Below, piece by piece: positions 1 to 5,172 of a DNA stretch of 5,172 nt. The notes beneath the pieces are model-generated. The model saw only the letters and a program-made list of their open reading frames with translations, was not told where the DNA came from and ran no database searches. Position 1 is the stretch's first letter. The number at the start of each line of letters is the position of its first letter. Origin of the DNA: Bacteroidales bacterium. Lineage in GTDB: Bacteria > Bacteroidota > Bacteroidia > Bacteroidales > UBA7960. The translations under genes and the position numbers were made by a program. The stretch is from positions 1-5,172 of the forward strand of contig SKTQ01000074.1 of NCBI GenBank assembly GCA_007122505.1, read 5' to 3'.

Positions 1-3
1 CAA

Positions 4-450
4 TTATTTATCAACCAAAAAAGCCTTGGCAGAAATAATCAATGCGATTGCATTCAGAGAAAGTCCCACAACACATATTGCAATGGTTACCGGATTATTA
101 TAGGTAATGTTTCCAATAAGGGTAATACCCCACGCAATGGTTGAAGAACCCAGCATAACATACCATGACCATTTTTCTACTTTCCGGTATGCATTAAAAA
201 GTACCATTATCGCTGCAAAGGAAAGCCCCAAGGCACCTCCGCCTGCAAAACGCAGTGCAATTATGATATAATTTGCAAGTACTGGGTCACTCATTTTTAA
301 ATCAGTCCATGATTGTCCGGTATAAAGCGGGAATGATCTTGAAACCAATAATTCGGTTGAGAATGTTACAACAAGTCCGTAAATAAGTCCAATAATCATT
401 GCTACCATAAGCAATACAAAAGATACCTGAACCGCTTTGTTTGTTTTCAT
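4..450 (-). CDS. Small four-helix integral membrane protein of unknown function
   Basis: A complete 148-residue frame with an ATG start and TAA stop. I do not recognise the family. Four hydrophobic segments are visible at about residues 8-30, 59-87, 94-114 and 119-143. Helix 2 is glycine-rich (RFAGGGALGLSFAA), and a basic-aromatic turn (AYRKVEKWSWY, 87-97) separates helices 2 and 3. Residues 31-58 form a hydrophilic loop with YTGQSW (43-48). The basic N-terminus (MKTNK) and basic 2-3 turn suggest that both ends are cytoplasmic and the YTGQSW loop is periplasmic, by the positive-inside rule. There is no catalytic motif and no cysteine pair; the layout is like several small DUF-type four-helix families. 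The start is fixed by a strong AGGAGG six bases upstream. It lies 42 bases behind the propeller gene on the same strand, so co-transcription is likely. The stop is almost at the window edge, so nothing can be said about what follows. Confidence 0.88.
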   Translation of the reverse strand: MKTNKAVQVSFVLLMVAMIIGLIYGLVVTFSTELLVSRSFPLYTGQSWTDLKMSDPVLANYIIIALRFAGGGALGLSFAAIMVLFNAYRKVEKWSWYVMLGSSTIAWGITLIGNITYNNPVTIAICVVGLSLNAIALIISAKAFLVDK

Positions 451-456
451 TTTTTT

Positions 457-462
457 CCTCCT
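457..462 (-). promoter_or_regulatory. Strong Shine-Dalgarno site for the four-helix membrane protein
   Basis: On the minus strand the sequence reads AGGAGG, followed by six A residues and then the ATG at 450-448. This is a perfect core with good spacing, and it decides the start. The two larger genes upstream lack such a site, so this gene may be translated efficiently and independently from within a shared mRNA. Confidence 0.8.
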
Positions 463-492
463 AATAGTTTTTTGTTAATAAGATTGATTTTA

Positions 493-2268
493 TTATTCTG
501 ATAAATCCACCCTTAGCCGGATACGGTAAAGGGCGCTGTTTGCATTATCTGTGAAATAAACGGCTCCGGCAGACCCTACGGCAAGGCCGTCGAATCCCCA
601 GGTTGGGGGGTACCCCTCGGGTCCTTGCATTCCGGGTGTCAACCCATCCACCAAAACAGTAACCGCTCCGGTGGCAGGATCAATACGTGAAATGCGCCCT
701 GCCCCGGCCTCCATAACCAGCAGGCTGCCGTCAGTGTCCAATGCCATCCCTTCGGGGTTTGACAGGCCAAAGGCGACAGGTACCGATGCCATTGGTGTTT
801 TGCCTTCAAAGACAATTCTCCAAACCATACCTGTTGCCCAGTCAGCTACCCAAAGTGTTTCTTTATCCGCCAAAAGGCCGGCGGGCAGAAAGACATGTTC
901 ACCGTCCATAGGAAGTATCATCGTATGATCACTTGCCCAAACCACACCGCCCATACCAAGGTCAGCCACCACAATGTCATCCCCGAACCTGATGGCATTT
1001 AAAGGAACAGGCATAGAGTAATGCTCAATGACCTGGTCTGTTTTCGGGTTCCATACCTGGACTGCGTTACCAAACCATGATGAAATGACCAGGTTTTCTC
1101 CATCCCCTGAAATGGTCATAGGCATGGTGAGAACGGGTAATGTTGGGTTGGGGATAAGGTGCCCTTTGTAAACAAAACCTGCTTTACCGGAAAGTCCGTT
1201 AAAGGTGCGGAGCCGGAAAAAATCCGCCACGAAAACTACATCTGTGCCGTCGCTCCCCTGCATAACAGCCACTCCCTGGGCGTTAATCATCCCGCCGGGG
1301 CTGATGGTGCGGTCTTGTCCGTCTGGCAGCAATTCAGCAATCCATCCATGATCGGCATTGGAGATATACAAATTGCCGTCGGAGTCAAAAGCCAGGTTGT
1401 CGAGCCCGTCTTCCAGGTTGGCGATCAGGGTTTTGGCCCCGGTCAGATGGTCGATACGGAACACTTCACCGGTTTGGTCAAGCAGGGTAAGGTGTCCGTT
1501 ATTTGGGTCGAACTTGGTCGCAGCAGGCCAGGTAAAACCGGTGGCCACCACCTGTATGGTACCATCTTCCCAGGGGTTCAATGAGGGAGGGTCGCCGGGT
1601 GCACCCACATCCACACTAATAACCATTCCTCCTGCAAACACCGGCCCATACAAACGCCCATCGGGACCAAAGTCAAATGCATTTAAAAAGCCCAGAGGAT
1701 AAGGATTTTCTGGTGTGGCTTCAATGATGGGCCGGGGCGGGGCAATCAGTTCGGGATCAAGTTCATAGAGTCCGTCACCCATAAAGCACAGTCCAACAAA
1801 GAGACGGCCATCGGGCGAGAAAGTAATGGGATTGACCCCCGGGGCAATAATCTGTTTGGTAACGATCCCGTCGGGTGTCATGCGGCCTACCTCTCCAATC
1901 ATTATGTCTGTCCAATAAATGGAGCCATCCGGGCCAAACACAAGGTCATCAGGACCCTGAACGCCCACCTCGGGGCCAAAGCGGTTGATAATCACGCCAT
2001 TCAGCTTATCCATCACAATAATTTCACGGCCAACCACACTTGCAACATAAAGATTGCCATCCGGACCAAAGTTTATGCCGTTGGTGCCGTGTATGGTAGC
2101 ACCTTTGGCGATCATTTGCATCACAACCTTTTGATCCGGTTTCCCGTCCTTCAGGTCAGTTGAGGAATCATTTCCCGGCCCTTTCAGGCCGAAATCATCT
2201 ACATCACTTGCCACCAAGGCCATCAATATGGCGAAGACAGCGAAAATGGAAATTAGTTTTACTTTCAT
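493..2268 (-). CDS. Exported SMP-30/NHL-type beta-propeller protein, probably two six-bladed propellers
   Basis: A 591-residue protein when started at the ATG at 2268. An in-frame GTG three codons earlier (2277) would add only MQH before the signal peptide and is less likely. Residues 1-21 are a signal peptide (MKVK, then a hydrophobic run ending ALVAS), followed by a polar linker to about 47. The rest is made of propeller repeats of the form F-x-x-D-G-x-L-Y-V. Clear copies are at 67-75 (FGPDGNLYV), 111-119, 150-158, 200-208 and 294-302, with a weaker one at 253-264. A second, more diverged set is at 332-349, 385-397, 426-436, 465-476, 509-520 and 562-574. The spacing is about 40-50 residues, one blade each, giving twelve in total. 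The repeats match the SMP-30/gluconolactonase/NHL superfamily, which includes lactonases and non-enzymatic binding proteins. I could not identify a complete metal-binding triad, so no reaction is assigned. It is probably periplasmic or surface-exposed. It lies between the DUF5916 gene and the small membrane protein gene, and it is visibly richer in GC than either. Confidence 0.88.
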   Translation of the reverse strand: MKVKLISIFAVFAILMALVASDVDDFGLKGPGNDSSTDLKDGKPDQKVVMQMIAKGATIHGTNGINFGPDGNLYVASVVGREIIVMDKLNGVIINRFGPEVGVQGPDDLVFGPDGSIYWTDIMIGEVGRMTPDGIVTKQIIAPGVNPITFSPDGRLFVGLCFMGDGLYELDPELIAPPRPIIEATPENPYPLGFLNAFDFGPDGRLYGPVFAGGMVISVDVGAPGDPPSLNPWEDGTIQVVATGFTWPAATKFDPNNGHLTLLDQTGEVFRIDHLTGAKTLIANLEDGLDNLAFDSDGNLYISNADHGWIAELLPDGQDRTISPGGMINAQGVAVMQGSDGTDVVFVADFFRLRTFNGLSGKAGFVYKGHLIPNPTLPVLTMPMTISGDGENLVISSWFGNAVQVWNPKTDQVIEHYSMPVPLNAIRFGDDIVVADLGMGGVVWASDHTMILPMDGEHVFLPAGLLADKETLWVADWATGMVWRIVFEGKTPMASVPVAFGLSNPEGMALDTDGSLLVMEAGAGRISRIDPATGAVTVLVDGLTPGMQGPEGYPPTWGFDGLAVGSAGAVYFTDNANSALYRIRLRVDLSE

Positions 2269-2375
2269 ATGTTGCACATTTAATTAATGAGTTAAGAAGC
2301 TTTAAATATTTAGCACGTACATTCATTAAAAGATTGTAACCACTGCCTGATCGTTTGCCATTGTTTGGCAAGGAG
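2269..2375 (-). other. Intergenic gap between the DUF5916 and propeller genes
   Basis: A 107-base spacer. On the minus strand it begins with a short hairpin just after the TAG stop (described separately) and becomes AT-rich towards the propeller start. There is no convincing Shine-Dalgarno sequence before the ATG at 2268; the last bases are a TTAATTAAATG stretch, and that ATG is out of frame. No exact Bacteroidota promoter (TTTG, then TAnnTTTG) was found by eye. Read-through from the upstream gene is the simplest model, but a separate weak promoter cannot be excluded. Confidence 0.5.
2355..2371 (-). terminator. Weak hairpin after the DUF5916 gene, possible attenuator or terminator
   Basis: The minus strand reads TTGCCA-AACAA-TGGCAA, a perfect 6-bp stem with a 5-base loop, starting four bases after the TAG stop of the DUF5916 gene. 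No run of T follows it, so it is not a standard intrinsic terminator. It could protect the 3' end of a processed transcript or reduce read-through into the propeller gene, or it could be chance. Confidence 0.25.
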
Positions 2376-4607
2376 CTACAGCCTGAATGTGTAGGTATAT
2401 TTGAGCAAAACCGTTCTTCCGGCTGAATATGGCAGTGGTGGAACGGTCCTGTGTATTTCGGTATTCAGGCCATCGTCATATACGATATAAAAATCGTTTC
2501 CTTCGCGTGGATTCAGCCTGAAGCGAACATTGGCAATTACCCTGTTGATAGCCGTATTGTACTGAATAAATGTTGCCAGTGAAGTGCTGGTAGTCAACGT
2601 CATCAGGCCTGTAAAACCCAGGATGTGATTGGTGAAGCGCATATCCCTTTCGGGGAAATCAACATAATCGAGATAATAGGAAAGCCCCAAATCAAAGTCA
2701 GTACCTGCTTTTAGCTTTGGGTTGGCATAAAATGAAATCCGCCAGCCATCAAAAAACCAGCCTGCCGTGGCGGAAACAGTGTATGTTAAGCTTTTTGCCC
2801 TTGAAGAAGAGTAACCGGATGTAAAATACATAAAAGAATGTTGACCGGGAGGTACTTTTGCCTGGTTGTTGCCCAAAGTCAATTCATTGGCAAGTTCTTC
2901 TTTAAACCAGTAAGCCGATAAATTACCCCCAAAGCCTTTTCGCGCTTCCCAATAAAAAACAGCATTTCCATGAGTGGTTTCAAGCAAGCCATCTTCGTTG
3001 TTCCAGTAATTATAGCCCGACAGTTTGATCCTGTAATATCTTAAAAAAGTGGCTCCTTCGGGCAGCCAGCCATATAATATGGAGGCAACCGGGCCATGAA
3101 AGTTTTGTTTTCTTTCGAACCCGATTCCGGGCCTAAAGCTGGTGCCCGAATGGGTATAAGCAATATCATACCCTAAACCAACCAAGCTGCGGCGTTGCCA
3201 TTGAAGCAACAGTCTTGTCGGCGACAACCCGAATGGTTCAGTGGTAGTTTCGTCATCAAATGTTTGTGCAAACCTGATTGTCAGGTATTCATCGCCGGTA
3301 AGCCTCAGCTGGCTGTCCAGACCATAGGCAATATTCCAGGCCCCATTCACTCCCAAACGACTGGTAATCATAGCCCCAGCATAAGTGTACTGGTTAAAAA
3401 CACTCCTTTTAACCCTGAGCACTCCAAAATTTTCTGCCGGGTTGTTTAAGAACTTCTCAGTTTGCATATTCAGTAACCCAACATCCCAATTATTTATTCT
3501 ACCGGTAAACCTGACGCCTCCTAAAATTCTAACTGCATTTCCATCAAAAAGACCAATCCTGCGGCTATAGAAAAGATTATTGCCTTCCAGAAAAGTAAAA
3601 TCAAATACATCTGCCTTCTCCTGAAAAAAAACCCTTTTCTCAGGGAAAAAAAGCGAAAAGCGGCTTAGATTGATCTTTTGGTCGTCAGCTTCAACTTGCG
3701 CAAAATCTGTATTTACGGTAAGGTCGAGTGTAAGGTTATTGGCAAGACTTAATTTAAGATCACCCCCAACATCAAAAGGAAAGTCTGAATCCAGGCTATA
3801 TGCAGTTTCTGCCTCATTCAACCTGTTGACCTGGCTGATGCCGCCAACTATATAAGGAGTAATGTATATTGGTTTTGCCGGTTGTAGTCCCTGAAACTCA
3901 ATAACCCCTGCTAGCGAAGGCCTGTAATATGCAGACGACAACCTGGGAGAGGATGCAGGGTAATTGGATAATTCGGGCAATGCGGGACTCCACCTGGTGA
4001 TCAGTATTCCCATGAGGGTCTTATCATCATTTGTCTGGAAACGAAGGCTTGAGAATGGGATGCGAATCTCGGCAGTCCAACCATCTTCCTGAATAGTGGT
4101 TTTGACATCCCAGAATGTATTCCAGCTTGTGTTAAAATCATCATTTTCATTCTGGCAATCATTCTTTATCGCGCCATCTGTCCTTATACCATTAGGGTTG
4201 GTAAAAAATGCAACCGCGTTTTCCCTGTCATTAAAGGTATCGAGGATAAAACCAAACCAGCTGCTCGACCTGTCCCTGTAATCTCTTTTCTTTCCTATAG
4301 CCCTGATGCTTTCTGCATCTGAGTAATTGAGGATACCCGAAACATAGAAGTATTCATCGTCATAGGCAATTTTTACAACTGAGCTTTCGGCCGGTTCTTC
4401 TCCAAAGACCGGAAGCAATGTTGTCATAGCCAATGCGGGCACCACATCCCAAGCTTCTTCATCAGGGATGCCATCGAAAATAATATTCTTCGAGAGCTTA
4501 ACAACGGGTATTGGCCGAATTTTAGTGAGATCCGGTCCATTTTGTGCTGTCAGGTAACAGGATAATGACACGTTGACAATCACAAAGTATATCAGGCTGG
4601 TTTTCAT
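2376..4607 (-). CDS. CBM9-like domain plus DUF5916 outer-membrane protein
   Basis: A 743-residue protein from the ATG at 4607. An in-frame GTG at 4634 would put nine residues before an ordinary signal peptide and is disfavoured. Residues 1-21 are the signal peptide (MKTSLIYFVIV...YLTA), with likely cleavage before Q22. Residues of about 36-240 resemble the CBM9-like (DOMON-type) beta-sandwich: DGIPDEEAW (45-53), YDDEYFYVSG (82-91), FFTNPNGIRTDG (134-145) and DGWTAEIRIPFSSLRF (175-190). From about 246 to the end the protein matches the DUF5916 pattern, with TVNTDFAQVEADDQ (297-310) and FFPEKRVFFQEKADVFDF (320-337). After that come many alternating aromatic beta-strands, RFRLNPREGNDFYIVYDDG (695-713), and the final LLKYTYTFRL. 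This closing strand looks like a beta-signal for BAM-dependent insertion, so an outer-membrane barrel is likely. The molecular function of DUF5916 proteins is not established to my knowledge. CBM9-like domains often bind sugars, but binding is not shown here. It is probably the first gene of a unit with the propeller gene. Confidence 0.88.
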   Translation of the reverse strand: MKTSLIYFVIVNVSLSCYLTAQNGPDLTKIRPIPVVKLSKNIIFDGIPDEEAWDVVPALAMTTLLPVFGEEPAESSVVKIAYDDEYFYVSGILNYSDAESIRAIGKKRDYRDRSSSWFGFILDTFNDRENAVAFFTNPNGIRTDGAIKNDCQNENDDFNTSWNTFWDVKTTIQEDGWTAEIRIPFSSLRFQTNDDKTLMGILITRWSPALPELSNYPASSPRLSSAYYRPSLAGVIEFQGLQPAKPIYITPYIVGGISQVNRLNEAETAYSLDSDFPFDVGGDLKLSLANNLTLDLTVNTDFAQVEADDQKINLSRFSLFFPEKRVFFQEKADVFDFTFLEGNNLFYSRRIGLFDGNAVRILGGVRFTGRINNWDVGLLNMQTEKFLNNPAENFGVLRVKRSVFNQYTYAGAMITSRLGVNGAWNIAYGLDSQLRLTGDEYLTIRFAQTFDDETTTEPFGLSPTRLLLQWQRRSLVGLGYDIAYTHSGTSFRPGIGFERKQNFHGPVASILYGWLPEGATFLRYYRIKLSGYNYWNNEDGLLETTHGNAVFYWEARKGFGGNLSAYWFKEELANELTLGNNQAKVPPGQHSFMYFTSGYSSSRAKSLTYTVSATAGWFFDGWRISFYANPKLKAGTDFDLGLSYYLDYVDFPERDMRFTNHILGFTGLMTLTTSTSLATFIQYNTAINRVIANVRFRLNPREGNDFYIVYDDGLNTEIHRTVPPLPYSAGRTVLLKYTYTFRL

Positions 4608-4636
4608 ATTGATCTGCGTATTGAAAAAAACCACAA

Positions 4637-4659
4637 TGCCAGACTTGCGAAACCTGGCA
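4637..4659 (-). repeat. Inverted repeat in the leader of the DUF5916 gene
   Basis: The minus strand reads TGCCAG, an 11-base spacer, then CTGGCA: perfect 6-bp arms ending 29 bases before the preferred ATG at 4607. It may be an mRNA hairpin or a protein-binding site, or chance. A similar TTGCCA/TGGCAA hairpin lies just after the stop codon of the same gene (2355-2371). Confidence 0.3.
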
Positions 4660-4911
4660 ATCCCTTTCTATCAATAGTTTGGCAGATACAGAGACACTTT
4701 AACCGAAGCAAAAGAAATCTTTAGAAAGTTACAAAAGATTTATAATAAAAAACAAGTATATATAATATTTTTTTTGTTTTATTTTGAAAAAATAATTTTT
4801 TGTAGAATATATATGTATATATGAATCTGTATAACTAATTATACTTTTAAATCAAACAGTTGTTTTTTATGGTTGATAAAAGCAATAATAAGTATATAGT
4901 AAAAAGCGAAA

Positions 4912-4935
4912 AAACGTATAATGGCTGGTGCGTTT
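4912..4935 (-). terminator. Weak candidate terminator after the NUDIX gene
   Basis: On the minus strand, AAACG and CGTTT form a 5-bp stem around a 14-base loop, followed by TTTCGCTTTTT. It lies 16 bases past the TAG stop of the NUDIX fragment. The stem is short and the loop long, so the call rests mainly on position and the following T-rich stretch. Confidence 0.22.
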
Positions 4936-4951
4936 ATCATTCTCAACACAG

Positions 4952-5172
4952 CTATACACCCTGATTCCCCTCCAGAAGCATGGCAACGACCTTTTTGTCA
5001 ATGGGAAAAGTGACTGACTCCTGGTTTAGGTCGCTTATGGGAATCCAGCGGCAACGAATGGCTCCCTCTTTCTTTTCATGAAAATCATATGCTTCATCCG
5101 AAACAGCCAACATATCAGGATCAGAAAGAGCTATGCGGTAATAAATGCTGATCAGCTGCTTGTCTGCAATAA
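4952..5172 (-). CDS. Probable NUDIX hydrolase, C-terminal part (5' end outside window)
   Basis: An open minus-strand frame enters at the right edge and ends at a TAG (4954-4952), giving 72 codons with no start inside the window. The translation includes ADKQLISIYYRIAL near the edge, HEKKEGAIRCRWIPISDL in the middle and FPIDKKVVAMLLEGNQGV at the end. The strand-forming ISIYY segment, the (R)WIPISDL motif and the following FPIDKKV helix are typical of the C-terminal half of MutT/NUDIX domains, where W(V/I)PL-x-DL follows the catalytic box. The Nudix box itself (GX5EX7REUXEEXGU) would lie upstream and is not visible, so substrate and activity cannot be judged. It shares the strand of the three other genes but is 344 bases away, so it is probably a separate transcription unit. 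Confidence 0.65.
   Translation of the reverse strand, partial: IADKQLISIYYRIALSDPDMLAVSDEAYDFHEKKEGAIRCRWIPISDLNQESVTFPIDKKVVAMLLEGNQGV

Larger units (their letters stand above)
4608..4951. other. AT-rich intergenic region with probable promoter and leader of the DUF5916 gene
   Basis: A 344-base stretch with no convincing gene. From the NUDIX end it holds: a T-rich stretch on the minus strand (4901-4911) that may end the NUDIX transcript; a very AT-rich block at about 4740-4830, with homopolymer A/T runs and a perfect tandem 8-mer TATATATG x2 at 4808-4823; two copies of TCTTTTG on the minus strand (4709-4715 and 4732-4738), 23 bases apart; and a leader with an inverted repeat at 4637-4659. 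The block most likely contains the promoter for the DUF5916 gene. I found only one-mismatch versions of the Bacteroidota -7 element TAnnTTTG (TATACTTG at 4760-4753 and TTCTTTTG at 4716-4709), without a well-placed -33 partner, so no start site is assigned. Confidence 0.5.

Noticed and set aside
671..1702. Several plus-strand open frames (671-928, 1159-1584, 1358-1702) opposite the propeller gene.
   Set aside because: They are antisense shadows of a repeat-rich, GC-richer gene, with biased composition, no start signals and no domain character.
3195..4281. Plus-strand open frames of 61-84 codons opposite the DUF5916 gene.
   Set aside because: They lie wholly inside a well-supported coding region on the other strand and have no recognisable protein features.
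2376..4607. TonB-dependent receptor (SusC-like) as an alternative identity for the 743-residue outer-membrane protein.
   Set aside because: There is no plug domain, TonB box or carboxypeptidase-like N-terminal domain; the N-terminal part fits a CBM9-like domain and the core motif fits DUF5916.
4608..4634. N-terminal extension of the DUF5916 protein to a GTG at 4634.
   Set aside because: It would place VFFNTQIN before a normal MKTSL... signal peptide; the ATG at 4607 gives a standard exported protein.
7..4880. The 10-mer TTTATCAACC at 7-16 appears as its reverse complement at 4871-4880, which might suggest flanking inverted repeats of a mobile unit.
   Set aside because: In a window of this size several 10-mer matches are expected by chance. 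The arms do not extend, one lies inside a coding region, and no transposase or integrase is present.
4869..4964. Plus-strand 31-codon open frame (ATG to TGA) starting MVDKSNNKYIVKSEK, overlapping the end of the NUDIX gene by 13 bases in convergent orientation.
   Set aside because: It has no ribosome binding site, is too short to judge, lies in an AT-rich spacer where short frames are expected, and resembles no family I know.

Overview
The window looks like chromosomal DNA of a member of the Bacteroidota (Bacteroidetes). The reasons are the CBM9-like plus DUF5916 outer-membrane protein, which is common in that phylum; signal peptides of the form short-K/hydrophobic/...TAQ; starts that mostly lack a Shine-Dalgarno sequence; and AT-rich intergenic DNA. 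This is inference from gene content and style; no marker gene is present.

All recognisable genes are on the minus strand, so transcription runs from high to low coordinates. At the right edge (4952-5172) is the C-terminal 72 codons of a probable NUDIX hydrolase, cut by the window boundary. A 344-base AT-rich gap follows (4608-4951), probably holding the end of the NUDIX transcript and the promoter and leader of the next unit. Then come three genes in one direction: a 743-residue exported protein with an N-terminal CBM9-like domain and a C-terminal DUF5916 region ending in an outer-membrane beta-signal (2376-4607); a 591-residue exported beta-propeller of the SMP-30/NHL type with twelve recognisable repeats (493-2268); and a 148-residue four-helix inner-membrane protein (4-450). 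The gaps are 107 bases (from the preferred propeller start) and 42 bases, so the last two genes are very probably co-transcribed and the first may be in the same operon.

The three products would sit in the outer membrane, the periplasm or outside, and the inner membrane respectively. No substrate can be read from the sequence. None of the three shows a catalytic signature I could confirm, and a joint function is a hypothesis only. No RNA genes, insertion sequences, CRISPR arrays or phage genes were seen. The best leads for novelty are the double (6+6) propeller, its higher GC content than both neighbours, and its tight pairing with an unrecognised membrane protein that has the only strong ribosome binding site in the window.
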